From Sulfitobacter sp. CW3 (GTDB lineage Bacteria; Pseudomonadota; Alphaproteobacteria; Rhodobacterales; Rhodobacteraceae), in contig NZ_JAHXRL010000002.1 of the NCBI RefSeq assembly GCF_019392245.1, forward strand, positions 558,001-622,000: a stretch of DNA of 64,000 nt, read 5' to 3'. A model generated the notes under the pieces. That model did no database searches, was not told the DNA's origin, and was given only the letters and a program-made list of their open reading frames with translations. Below are positions 51,306 to 59,637 of this stretch, in pieces (the first letter of the stretch is position 1; the number at the start of each line of letters is the position of its first letter). The translations under genes were made by a program, and so were the position numbers.

Positions 51306-51731
51306 ATGACGCTCACTTTGAAACAGGCCCAGGCCATCATCAGCGACTGCCTTGAGTGGCGCAAGGCCAACGGGCTGAAACCCCTGACCGTGGCGGTGCT
51401 GGACAGTGGCGGCTACCTTTTGGCCCTTGCCCGCGAGGACGGCACCAGCAATCTGAGGCCCGATATCGCCCAAGGCAAAGCCCGCGGTGCTGTCGCCATG
51501 GGCCTCGGCTCGCGCGCCCTGTATGAACGCGCCAAGGTCGAGCCGTTCTTTATTCAATCGATGAATGCACTGTCAGACGGATCGCTTGTTCCCGTCGCAG
51601 GCGGCGTACTGATCAAGCAAGACGGCGCTATTCTGGGTGCCGTTGGTATCACCGGAGACAACTCCAACAACGACGAAGCCTGCGCAATCGCAGCAATCGA
51701 AAAAGCCGGATTTGTGGCTGATGGGGGCTGA
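51306..51731 (+). CDS. GlcG/HbpS-like heme-binding family protein
   Basis: The 141-residue protein is of the DUF336/GlcG type: LTLKQAQAIISDCLEWRKANGLKPLTVAVLDSGGYLLALARED, then SRALYERAKVEPFF and VAGGVLIKQDGAILGAVGITGDNSNNDEACAIAAIEKAGF. HbpS binds heme, and GlcG is encoded with glycolate oxidase in E. coli, but the function of most members is unknown. It follows the CoA transferase by 30 bases and ends the catabolic run. A link to glycolate-type oxidation would fit the dehydrogenase nearby, but this is inference. Confidence 0.85.
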   Translation: MTLTLKQAQAIISDCLEWRKANGLKPLTVAVLDSGGYLLALAREDGTSNLRPDIAQGKARGAVAMGLGSRALYERAKVEPFFIQSMNALSDGSLVPVAGGVLIKQDGAILGAVGITGDNSNNDEACAIAAIEKAGFVADGG

Positions 51732-52144
51732 TTGGTCGGCCTCCGTTATCGACAGCCAGACTGTCGTGCTTAAAAAATGCGTATAGAATTTCGCTTTTGA
51801 GGTGACGGGTTTCACACCTGTAACGTTCTAATAATTGTCGCGGGGCGGAATCCCTGGTCTGGTGTCGCGGAATACTGTCGCCACAACGCTCAACCCGGAT
51901 ACTTGAAGATTGCACCGCTCCGTTTCGCGCTACCGGTGCCGCCTTCTGGCTCCGACGCAAGATGCTGAAGTCAGGCACTGACCAGCACTTTCATAGTCAG
52001 GCAGGTTTGGATCGTCGCATCGCTACAGGCTTGCTAATACCCACGATCACCTGACGGCTTCGCCTCCCACGCGGCCTCCACATCAAACGAACCTCTCGGG
52101 ACATTGCTGCACAATGCCCTGCCAGTTTCATCCGATACTTTCGC
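51732..52144. other. Long gap without a recognisable gene
   Basis: About 410 bases between the GlcG-like gene and the Pho-box-like site. The only sizeable frame, on the complement (51649-51978), runs into the GlcG gene, is rich in Arg/Ser and shows no family features. Several short inverted words occur (CAGGCA, CTGAC) but no clear repeat ends or RNA. It may be decayed mobile DNA. Confidence 0.4.
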
Positions 52145-52161
52145 CAGTCATAAATGTTTCA
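52145..52161 (+). promoter_or_regulatory. Pho-box-like site upstream of phnD
   Basis: CAGTCATAAATGTTTCA agrees with 14 of 17 positions of the Pho-box form CTGTCATAAATCTGTCA that I recall. It lies 66 bases before the phnD start, a normal distance for a PhoB-activated promoter. Control by phosphate starvation is inferred. Confidence 0.6.
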
Positions 52162-52227
52162 TGAAACCGCAGCGTTGTTGATACGCCCCCCTCTCTAAGT
52201 TCAACGAAATTTAACTTGGAGTGTGCA

Positions 52228-53097
52228 ATGAAACTCAAATCTCTTTTGCTGGGCGTCAGCCTTGCGGCTGTCTCGGCCTTTTCGGTCGCTGCGGAAACTT
52301 GGAAACTTGCTGTCACCGACGTTGAGGGCATGGAACGCCTGCAGCTGGAATGGGGCCTGTTCAAGGACGCGCTGGAAGCGTCCACTGGCGACACATTTGA
52401 ATTCTATGCTGTGAATTCGCGCACAGCGGCAGCCGAAGCACTGCGCGGCAAAACAGTGGATTTCGTCGTCTCCGGCCCTGCGGAATATGTGGTCATCAAC
52501 AAACTGACCAATGCGCGGCCACTGATCGGTCTGGGTCGCCCAGACTATCACTGCGCCATCATCGTGCGCGCCGACAGCGGCATCAACGTGCCAACCGACC
52601 TCAAGGGCAAGAAGGTGGCCTTTGGCGATATCGGTTCGACCTCCAACATGCTTTGCCCAATGCAGGTGCTGGCCGACCACGGTGTTGATCCCGTCAATGA
52701 CATCGAGAAAACCCACACATCGCGCAACATCGCCCATGAAGCGCTGAAAAATGGCGATGTGGATGCTATCGGATCCAACGCGGGCAGCTGGTTGAGCGTG
52801 CGCAACAAAGAAACCGATCTGCCATATGGTTTCTTCAAGATGATCGCGCGTTCAGGGGACCTGCCCAACGACATGATCATGGTCGGTGCGCATGTGCCAA
52901 CAGACGCGGGCAACGCCGTGCGCGATGCGATCCTTGAAAACAAGGACGCGGTCATCGCAGGCATCACCGCCCATGAAGAGAACGACAAATATGTCGGCAT
53001 GGACCTCGTCGCGATTGAAGACAGCGCCTATGACTATGTCCGTTCGATGTATTCGAACGCCGGCTACCCTCAGTTCGATAACTTCATCGGTGACTGA
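52228..53097 (+). CDS. phnD: PhnD-type phosphonate/phosphite ABC transporter binding protein
   Basis: The 289-residue protein has a signal peptide (MKLKSLLLGVSLAAVSAFSVAAE) and the PhnD-like fold: GMERLQLEWGLFKDALEASTGDTFEFYAVNSRTAAAEALRGKTVDFVVSGPAEYVV, then LKGKKVAFGDIGSTSNMLCPMQVLADHG, the phosphonate-binding loop (SxxS/GSTS), and NAGSWLSVRN. PhnD family proteins bind phosphonates, phosphite or phosphate esters. A Pho-box-like site lies upstream. It overlaps phnC by 8 bases. The ligand may differ from 2-aminoethylphosphonate. Confidence 0.9.
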   Translation: MKLKSLLLGVSLAAVSAFSVAAETWKLAVTDVEGMERLQLEWGLFKDALEASTGDTFEFYAVNSRTAAAEALRGKTVDFVVSGPAEYVVINKLTNARPLIGLGRPDYHCAIIVRADSGINVPTDLKGKKVAFGDIGSTSNMLCPMQVLADHGVDPVNDIEKTHTSRNIAHEALKNGDVDAIGSNAGSWLSVRNKETDLPYGFFKMIARSGDLPNDMIMVGAHVPTDAGNAVRDAILENKDAVIAGITAHEENDKYVGMDLVAIEDSAYDYVRSMYSNAGYPQFDNFIGD

Positions 53098-53908
53098 TCT
53101 TTCGCTGAAGGAAAGGACGGTCGCGCCAGCGCCGTCCAAGCCAACCGGGGCGGCTTTCGCCCCGGTTTCACCTGTTGATATCGAGGCGCGCGCCGTCTCT
53201 AAGAACTTTGCTGATACGCCGATCTTTTCGGACGTCAGTTTCCGCCTTGCGCGTGGCGAAGCGACGGCCTTGGTCGGTGCGAATGGTACCGGGAAATCAA
53301 CCTTGCTGCGGTGCCTGATGGGATTGATCCCGACCACTGACGGCAGCGTGCATTTGCTGGGCCAACAGATAGATGCGGCCACGGGACGACAGATGCGCGG
53401 GCTTCGCGCACAAGTCGGTCTTGTGTCTCAGAAACACAATCTGGTGCCCCGGCTTTCGGTTCTGTCGAACGTTGTGCACGGCATGCTGGGCAAACATCCC
53501 GGCCTGCGCCACTGGAGCCATTCGCTGGCCCCGCAATCCTCCAGAGATGCGGCCATGCAGGCGCTTGAGCGTGTCGGCCTCGCTGATTATGCAAATAGGC
53601 GCGCGGATCGCTTGTCAGGCGGGCAATCACAACGTGTGGCCATTGCCCGCGCCATCGTGAGCGCGCCAAAAATTCTCTTTGCCGACGAGCCGTGCGCCTC
53701 GCTTGATCCAAGCGCCGGCGAAGATGTGATGGAGCTGTTTTTCCAGCTTGTCCGCGACGAAGACGTCACTGTGGTTTTCACCTCCCATAACATCGCGCAT
53801 GCGCTGAAATATGGCGATCGGGTGCTGGGTCTTGCGCAGGGGCGGATCAAGCTTGATGCAACGTCTGCCTCGCTCGACACTGCTGATCTAAGAGGTCTTT
53901 ATGATTGA
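53090..53908 (+). CDS. phnC: PhnC-type phosphonate ABC transporter ATPase
   Basis: The 272-residue ABC ATPase starts at GTG 53090, within the phnD end. The frame upstream is a shadow. It has Walker A ALVGANGTGKSTLLR, Q-loop VSQKHNLVPRLSVLSNVVHG, signature LSGGQSQRVAIARAIV, Walker B ILFADEPCASLDP and H-loop FTSHNI. The RLSVLSNVVHGMLG segment is typical of PhnC. A 40-residue N-terminal stretch (ERTVAPAPSKPTGAAFAPVSPVD) is rich in Pro/Ala and unlike most PhnC proteins. It overlaps phnE by 8 bases. Confidence 0.9.
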   Translation: MTDLSLKERTVAPAPSKPTGAAFAPVSPVDIEARAVSKNFADTPIFSDVSFRLARGEATALVGANGTGKSTLLRCLMGLIPTTDGSVHLLGQQIDAATGRQMRGLRAQVGLVSQKHNLVPRLSVLSNVVHGMLGKHPGLRHWSHSLAPQSSRDAAMQALERVGLADYANRRADRLSGGQSQRVAIARAIVSAPKILFADEPCASLDPSAGEDVMELFFQLVRDEDVTVVFTSHNIAHALKYGDRVLGLAQGRIKLDATSASLDTADLRGLYD

Positions 53909-54719
53909 TATCGCCCCGCCGCGGTCCGGTCTGGTTCGTTTTGAACGGCCATCGGCTCTCAACTTTTTGGGTTACGCCTTGGGCCTCGTCGTCATTGTTT
54001 GGTGCCTCGCCGGTGCGGGGTTCTCACTCGATAAAGTGGCAAGCGCCCCGCCCCGCTTTGCCGATTTTGCCCAACGGGCCTTCCCGCCCAACCTCGAACC
54101 GCAAGTGCTTGCCCGGCTTGGTTGGAAGATGGTCGAGACCCTGCAAACCGCCGTCGCTGGCGCGGTGATCGGGGTGATCCTGTCCGTGCCAGTTGCGCTG
54201 CTGGCCGCCAAAGGACTGATCGCCGGGCCATGGGTGAACCAGATTGTGCGCACTGCGCTAAGCTTTATTCGCGCCGTGCCGGATATCGCCTGGGCGCTTG
54301 TGTTTGTTGTGGCTGTCGGTCTTGGGCCCTTTGCAGGCATGCTGGCCATCGTGATCGACACCATAGGGTTTTGCGGACGTTTCTTTGCCGACGATATGGA
54401 AGCAACCGACAAAGGCCCCGCCGAAAGCCTGACAGCGACAGGCGCGCGCAAACTTGATGTAGTGGCCTGCGCCACGATCCCCGGCAGCCTGCCTGCTTTC
54501 ATTTCCACGTCGCTTTTTGCGTTGGAAAAAGCGGTGCGTTCGTCGACCATCCTGGGTCTTGTCGGCGCGGGCGGGATCGGGATCGAATTGAAAGTAGGTT
54601 TTGACCTGTTTGATTATCCCACTGCGATGACCGTGATCTTGATGATTGCGATTGTGGTCATCGGCATCGAACAGATTTCGGGCTGGGCCCGCACACGTAT
54701 TATCGGAGAACAACGGTGA
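53901..54719 (+). CDS. phnE: PhnE-type phosphonate ABC transporter permease
   Basis: The 272-residue inner-membrane protein has about six hydrophobic segments, with an EAA-like loop GPAESLTATGARKLDVVACATIPGSLPAFISTSLFALEKAVRSSTILGLVGAGGIGIELKVGFDLFDY. The last portion (GAGGIG.EL) is typical of PhnE. It completes the phnDCE importer and overlaps the methyltransferase gene by four bases (GTGA), an arrangement that ties uptake to the two enzymes that follow. Confidence 0.92.
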   Translation: MIDIAPPRSGLVRFERPSALNFLGYALGLVVIVWCLAGAGFSLDKVASAPPRFADFAQRAFPPNLEPQVLARLGWKMVETLQTAVAGAVIGVILSVPVALLAAKGLIAGPWVNQIVRTALSFIRAVPDIAWALVFVVAVGLGPFAGMLAIVIDTIGFCGRFFADDMEATDKGPAESLTATGARKLDVVACATIPGSLPAFISTSLFALEKAVRSSTILGLVGAGGIGIELKVGFDLFDYPTAMTVILMIAIVVIGIEQISGWARTRIIGEQR

Positions 54720-55372
54720 AGTCAGATACAGCCGATCAACACTGGAACGTTCAATGGAACACCATCGCGGCGGACAGCAAATGGCTGACGCCCGAACCAG
54801 ATGTGCAAGACTGGGCCGCGGGCCTGACCAAAGGCGCGCGTATCCTTGATCTTGGGGCGGGTGTGGGCCGTCACGCGCTTTGGCTGGCCGCCCAAGGCTT
54901 TGACGTGGTCGCTTTGGATGCCGCTCGGGGCGGGCTGGCAGAGATCGACAAGGCCGGCGGTGTGGACACGGTTCTGGCCCGCATGGACGCGCTGCCCTTT
55001 GATGACCGCACGTTTGACCACGTGCTGAGCTGGAACGTCATCTATCATGGCGATGAAGACATCTTGCTGCGCACAATTGCCGGGATCCGCCGCGTGCTGA
55101 AGCCCTGCGGCAACTTTATGGGCACCATGCTGTCAAAGCGCCGCCTGCCCTATGAACAGGCCAAATACGATGGTCACGAGATTGGTCGCAACGCATGGGT
55201 GTTTGATGCGCCCGAAACGGATAAGATCCATCCACACTACTTTTGCACTGCGGCCGAGCTGTTGGCCCTGTTTTCAGGCTTTGAATGCTTACGGCTCGAG
55301 GACCGCGAACACGAAAAGCCGGGGTCTTGGCATTGGCATCTGACGATGGAAAAACTGGGGTCACAAACGTAA
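54716..55372 (+). CDS. Class I SAM-dependent methyltransferase in the phn operon
   Basis: The 218-residue protein starts at GTG 54716. Motif I is ARILDLGAGVGRHALWLAAQG (about 40-60), the acidic residue after motif II is in VVALDAARGG, and motif IV is FDHVLSWNVIYHGDEDILLRTIAGIRRVLKPCGNFMGTML, as in class I methyltransferases. It ends HEKPGSWHWHLTMEKLG. It lies between phnE and the PhnM-like gene with no spacing to either, so the likely substrate is the imported organophosphorus compound or a product of it. Not a known C-P lyase component. Confidence 0.85.
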   Translation: MKSDTADQHWNVQWNTIAADSKWLTPEPDVQDWAAGLTKGARILDLGAGVGRHALWLAAQGFDVVALDAARGGLAEIDKAGGVDTVLARMDALPFDDRTFDHVLSWNVIYHGDEDILLRTIAGIRRVLKPCGNFMGTMLSKRRLPYEQAKYDGHEIGRNAWVFDAPETDKIHPHYFCTAAELLALFSGFECLRLEDREHEKPGSWHWHLTMEKLGSQT

Positions 55373-56578
55373 ATGATTACCTTTGAAGGCGCGCAGGTTT
55401 ATCTGCCGAACGAGATCGCGGAAACGACCGTGGCGGTCAGCAATGGCCAGATTGTCGAAATAGGCGGCCCCGCACAGGGCGAGGTGATCGACGCGCGCGG
55501 GTTGATCCTGGCCCCTGCCCTCGTCGACGTGCACGGAGATGCATTTGAGCGGCAATTGATGCCCCGTCCCGGTGTTTATTTCCCCACCGAAACCGCCTTG
55601 ATCGACACCGACCGCCAGCTTGCGACCAATGGCATCGCCACGGCCTATCACGCCATCACACTGGGATGGGAGCCGGGCCTGCGCGATGTGGCGCGAGGCC
55701 GTGATCTGATGCAGGCCATGGTCGATCTGGCCCCTCGACTGACCGTTGAGAACCGTGTGCAGCTGCGGTGGGAAACCTTCGCCTTTGAGGCTTTGGACGT
55801 CATCAAATGGGCGCTTGGCGGGCCGCTCCTGCCCTCGGTTGCGTTCAACGACCACACCTCGATGACCATGCGGGCCTATGACGTGCAGATACAAGACCGC
55901 GCGTTTGAGCTGTCACCGGATTTCTCGATCGCGTCGCTCGACGATGACCGGATGAAAAAGCGCACAGCCTCCAAGGCGCATCGCGCAGGGCTGAGCGAGC
56001 AGGATTATATCGCCCTTTTGGCCCGCGTCTGGGATCGGCGCGCCAAGGTGCCGGCGGCCATCGCCGAGGTCGCGCAGATGGCCCGTGCTGCGGGTGCGCC
56101 CATGCTCAGCCATGATGACACAAGGGCCGAAACCCGCGCATATTTTCGCGATCTTGGCGCAGGGGTTGCCGAATTTCCGATGGTGATGGAAGCAGCCGAG
56201 GCCGCCCGCGCTGGCGGCGATCCGATCATCTTTGGCGCGCCCAATGCGGCGCGCGGTGGCAGCCACATCGGCTCTCTCGGGGCCGGAGATATGGTCGAGG
56301 CAGGACTGTGCGATGCGCTGGCCTCGGACTATTTCTATCCGGCGATGCTGGCCGCGATTGCCAGACTTGACGCAGAGCGGCGCGCAGACCGTTTGGCGCT
56401 TTGGTCACTGATCTCTGCAGGCCCTGCGCGCGCAATGAACTTGGACGACCGCGGCGAGATTTCCGTTGGTAAAAGAGCAGATTTGGTGCTGGTCGATTGG
56501 CCTGATGGGTCTGCTCCGGCTGTTCAAGGCACATGGGTTGCGGGGCGCTGTTCCTACCGTGGTATGCCCGCTGGATAA
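55373..56578 (+). CDS. PhnM-like amidohydrolase
   Basis: The 401-residue amidohydrolase-fold protein begins directly after the methyltransferase stop (TAA then ATG). LILAPALVDVHGDAFERQLMPRPGVYFPTETALIDTDRQLATNGIATAYHA resembles PhnM (LPGLIELHTD...PRPKVDWP), with HGD in place of HTD. SHDDTRAETRAYFRDLGAGVAEFPM and GAPNAARGGSHIGSLGAGDMVEAGLCDALASDYFYP are also PhnM-like. E. coli PhnM releases pyrophosphate from ribose 1-methylphosphonate 5-triphosphate, the step before C-P lyase. As phnGHIJKL is absent here, another diphosphate or ester bond is a plausible target. Confidence 0.85.
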   Translation: MITFEGAQVYLPNEIAETTVAVSNGQIVEIGGPAQGEVIDARGLILAPALVDVHGDAFERQLMPRPGVYFPTETALIDTDRQLATNGIATAYHAITLGWEPGLRDVARGRDLMQAMVDLAPRLTVENRVQLRWETFAFEALDVIKWALGGPLLPSVAFNDHTSMTMRAYDVQIQDRAFELSPDFSIASLDDDRMKKRTASKAHRAGLSEQDYIALLARVWDRRAKVPAAIAEVAQMARAAGAPMLSHDDTRAETRAYFRDLGAGVAEFPMVMEAAEAARAGGDPIIFGAPNAARGGSHIGSLGAGDMVEAGLCDALASDYFYPAMLAAIARLDAERRADRLALWSLISAGPARAMNLDDRGEISVGKRADLVLVDWPDGSAPAVQGTWVAGRCSYRGMPAG

Positions 56579-56583
56579 ACCTG

Positions 56584-56754
56584 CCACGCCTTGACCGCGA
56601 CGACCTCCCCGCCATCGGGCTCGGCGGCACCCAGATCATGGGCTGTGGCACCTTGATATAGGCCGATGCGGCGCTGTTGCCGGAAATGGCCAAAGACCTT
56701 GGGTTGACCCACTCAGAGGTCTTTGGCGTGTTGTCACTGGGGCTGTTTTCTAGT
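56584..56754 (+). pseudogene. Remnant of an MFS transporter (first membrane segment and loop)
   Basis: In the frame of 56584, PRLDRDDLPAIGLGGTQIMG is followed by CGTLI, an amber codon at 56659, then ADAALLPEMAKDLGLTHSEVFGVLSLGLFS. This matches the N-terminus of MFS transporters (LGGTQIxGWGxLYY...LPEMAxDLGL). It breaks off at about 56754 and is fused in frame to a sulfatase fragment. It follows the PhnM-like gene by five bases. Confidence 0.75.
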
Positions 56755-57672
56755 GCCGCACAGGACGACGAACCGTGGTGTCTCTATGTTGGGCTGGTCG
56801 CACCGCACCACCCGCTTGTGGCACCGCAGGAGTTTTATGATCTCTATCCGCTCGACAGCCTGCCGCCGGATAAATTGCGGCAGCGCGACGGTTACAAACA
56901 GCACCCGTGGCTGGAAAAGATGTCCCATGCGATGGTCGGGGAAGACGGCTGGCAGAACGAGGAAGAGCGCCGCAGCGCGATTGCCGCCTATTACGGGCTG
57001 ACCAGTTATATGGACCACAACGTGGGCCGTATCGTCGACGCCCTGCGCGCCAGCGGCCAGTTTGATGACACCACGATCATCTACAGCAGCGACCACGGTG
57101 AGAACATTGGCGTGCGCGATTTGTGGGGCAAGATGAACATGTACGAGGAATCAGCGGCGATACCGTTGATCGTAGCCCCAGCGCCAAACGCAGCGTCCGC
57201 GCCGCGCGCGACATGTGCCACGACTGCCAGCCTGCTCGATATCTCTGAAACGATCCTGGATCATTTTGACGCCGATCTACCCGGTGACCGCCCGGGGCAG
57301 TCACTGTACGCTATGGCGCAAACAGACGATAACACCGATCGGGCTGTATTCAGCGAATATCATGCAATCGGGGCGGTGTCGGGCGCATTCATGCTCCGCA
57401 AGGGCCGCTGGAAACTGATCGAATATGTGGGGTTTGAGCCTGAAATGTTCGATTTGGACACCGATCCCGAGGAACTGACTGATTTGGCGCAAAACCCAGA
57501 TTACGCTGACGTTCTGGCGATGTTGAAAGCCGAGATGCGACAGGTTTGCGATCTCGAGGCCGTCAATGCGATGGCGTTTGCGGATCAGGAAGAAATGATC
57601 AAAGCCTATGGCGGCAAGGAAATCGCCGCGACCATGGGCGCTCCGTCATCGACGCCGCCACCAAAAACCTGA
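56755..57672 (+). pseudogene. C-terminal fragment of a sulfatase-family hydrolase
   Basis: The frame is open from TTG 56677 through 57672 (331 codons), but only the part from about 56755 is sulfatase: DDEPWCLYVGLVAPHHPLVAP, AIAAYYGLTSYMDHNVGRIVDALRASGQFDDTTIIYSSDHGENIGVRDLWGKMNMYEESAAIPLIV and RKGRWKLIEYVGFEPEMFDLDTDPEEL. These give the metal-binding Asp-His-Gly-Glu and Lys residues. The N-terminal part with the CxPxR motif that forms formylglycine is missing, so the product should be inactive. It may be expressed as part of the phn transcript. Related to choline-sulfatase-type enzymes more than to phosphonate monoester hydrolase. Confidence 0.8.
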
Positions 57673-57793
57673 GGGAGCATTGCCCCGGTCCCGCATATCG
57701 GGACTGACAAGACCCCTGTGACCCTTTGCGGGCGTTCTGCCGTGCTGCAACGCGCGTCTGCTAAAGCTTTAAACTACTGATCCGCCGCTCGCG

Positions 57794-58717
57794 TCAAACG
57801 TCCTTTTTAGGCGCTTTGCGTGAAACATTTGCACGCCCAAAATGATCTATCAGAAAATCCATAAACACGCGCACTTTGGCAGAGACGACATTGCTTTTCG
57901 GGTAAATCAGCCAGAGGGCGGGATTATTTGTTAACTCGTAATCGGGCAAAACTCGCACCAGCGATCCGTTCTCAAGCTCCTTTTGCACGGCCCAGAATGA
58001 ATTGATCGATATCCCCGCGCCATTAAGCGTTGTTAGTTTCTGGGTCAGCCCATCGTTCAAGATCAGGTATTGGGCAGCGCGTTTTGGATCAAAAAGCGCC
58101 TGCATGCCGGCACTTGAGACCAGCGTTCTTGGCTCAAGGTCACTGAATGCAATCAATCGATGTTTCCCCAAATCCTCGGGGGTGTTCGGGGTGCCATAAT
58201 GTTCAAGATAGGTCGGTGACGCGCATAAAATACGCCTATCATCAGCCAGCTTGCGCGCGGTCAGGCTGCTATCAGCAAGGACCGAGTTGCGCAGGGCAAG
58301 GTCGTAACTACCTTCGATAAGATCGAACTGCGTGTCGGATAGGTGCAAGTCGAGCCGAAGATCGGGATATTTGTCCATGAATACCGGCAGCAGGGGCGCG
58401 ATGTAGAGCTGTGCGAATGTACTGGGCGCTGCGAAGCGCAATGTGCCGCTCACCTTGGTCCGGCCCTTACCAAGGGCGGCAAGGGCGGCTTCTTCCTGGG
58501 CGATCATTTCGCGCGCATAGGGCAGAAAGTCTTGCCCCTCCAAGGACAGAGATACCTTGCGGGTTGAACGGTGTAATAGATCCGCGCCGACAAGATGCTC
58601 TAACTTCGCGATGCGCGTGCTCGCGACAGCAGGGGCCATGCCGAGCGTACGGCCAGCGGCGCTGATGTTCAGTTTCTCGCAAGCAAGAACAAAAAGGCGG
58701 AGGGTTTGAGTGTCCAT
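57794..58717 (-). CDS. LysR family transcriptional regulator
   Basis: The 307-residue protein has an N-terminal helix-turn-helix (LNISAAGRTLGMAPAVASTRIAKLEHLVGADLLHRSTRKVSLSLEG, about 16-61) and a LysR effector domain (about 90-295) with FAAPSTFAQLYIAPLLPVFMDKYPDLRLDLHLSD. It resembles the common single-gene LysR type that controls a divergent oxidoreductase. The start lies 98 bases from the divergent CmcJ-like gene, an arrangement typical of a regulator and target. The effector is unknown. Confidence 0.92.
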   Translation of the reverse strand: MDTQTLRLFVLACEKLNISAAGRTLGMAPAVASTRIAKLEHLVGADLLHRSTRKVSLSLEGQDFLPYAREMIAQEEAALAALGKGRTKVSGTLRFAAPSTFAQLYIAPLLPVFMDKYPDLRLDLHLSDTQFDLIEGSYDLALRNSVLADSSLTARKLADDRRILCASPTYLEHYGTPNTPEDLGKHRLIAFSDLEPRTLVSSAGMQALFDPKRAAQYLILNDGLTQKLTTLNGAGISINSFWAVQKELENGSLVRVLPDYELTNNPALWLIYPKSNVVSAKVRVFMDFLIDHFGRANVSRKAPKKDV

Positions 58718-58815
58718 ATCATTTACTTTTTCGGAATACTGAAATCAAATCTACCTTCTTTATATCAATTTTTGAAGTGATACCTGTTTTCATAAGATGA
58801 AAGCAGGAGCACGCG

Positions 58816-59601
58816 ATGGCCCAGACCGCGACCGTAAATTACCACGTCCACAAGCCCGAGCGGCAGGCCTTTGAACTTGATGCTGGCGGGATCGTCGGCA
58901 ACCTGATTTCACCCGAACTCGCGTCAACGCTGGTGCAGGTTCGTGATGTACGCGGCGCTACGGCCCACATGTCGTTCAACGCTGCTTCTGTCGGCTTCGC
59001 GACCTCTCCGACCGATGTTGTTTCCTTTGACGCCGGGCAGGACTGGCAGCAAAACTATGACAAAGAGCTGTCCGAACTGTTGACCACTGAAATCGGCGCG
59101 CAAGAGGTCATCATCTTTGACCATACTGTCCGTACCGACGATCCCGACGCCGACCGTAAACCGGCCCGCAATGTGCATAGCGATTACAGCGTGGATGGTG
59201 CCAACAAACGGCTGATCGATATTCTGGGCCAGGACAAAGCCGTCGAATGGTCCGATGGGCACTTTGCATTTATCAACCTGTGGCGGCCCATCGGCGCGGC
59301 GATCAATTCCGCCCCGCTGGGATTTATTCGCCCTTCCAGTGTTGCGGATCAGGATTGGGTTCTGCTTGACCTGATTTACCCAGACCGCACAGGCCAGATC
59401 ATGGGGATCGCCGCGAACCCCGATCATGAATGGTTTTATATGTCCAAAATGACACCGGATGAGGTGGCGTTCTTCAACATCTTCGATAATCGCGGCCTGC
59501 CTTCAATCGCTCACAGCGCGCTTGATATGGTAGAAGACCCCAACATTCACACGGTCCGGCGCAGCATCGAAAGCCGTACATTGGTCCGCTACGCGGCCTA
59601 A
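58816..59601 (+). CDS. CmcJ/NvfI (AsaB-like) family oxidoreductase
   Basis: The 261-residue protein has VIIFDHTVRTDDPDADRKPARNVHSDYSVDGANKRL, FAFINLWRPIGAAINSAPLGFI, LIYPDRTGQIMGIAANPDHEWFYMSKMTPDEVAFFNIFDN. These are the segments of the CmcJ/AsaB/GA4-desaturase family, found in cephamycin C (CmcJ), aspirochlorine (AsaB) and fungal meroterpenoid clusters. The HSDYS and later His residues suggest an iron site, and members are treated as Fe(II)/2-oxoglutarate-dependent-like. It is divergent from a LysR gene and precedes an SDR gene by 36 bases. The substrate is unknown. Confidence 0.82.
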   Translation: MAQTATVNYHVHKPERQAFELDAGGIVGNLISPELASTLVQVRDVRGATAHMSFNAASVGFATSPTDVVSFDAGQDWQQNYDKELSELLTTEIGAQEVIIFDHTVRTDDPDADRKPARNVHSDYSVDGANKRLIDILGQDKAVEWSDGHFAFINLWRPIGAAINSAPLGFIRPSSVADQDWVLLDLIYPDRTGQIMGIAANPDHEWFYMSKMTPDEVAFFNIFDNRGLPSIAHSALDMVEDPNIHTVRRSIESRTLVRYAA

Positions 59602-59637
59602 CCCACCCACATCGGACGACCCCTAAAGGATCACAAA

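Noticed and set aside
51649..51978. 109-codon frame on the complement
   Set aside because: It overlaps the GlcG-like gene, is rich in Arg and Ser, and has no recognisable feature.
52886..53089. Upstream extension of the phnC frame
   Set aside because: It is a shadow of phnD; the GTG at 53090 fits the spacing of the operon.
56677..57672. Intact sulfatase or phosphonate monoester hydrolase
   Set aside because: The CxPxR formylglycine motif is missing, and the N-terminal part is from an MFS transporter.
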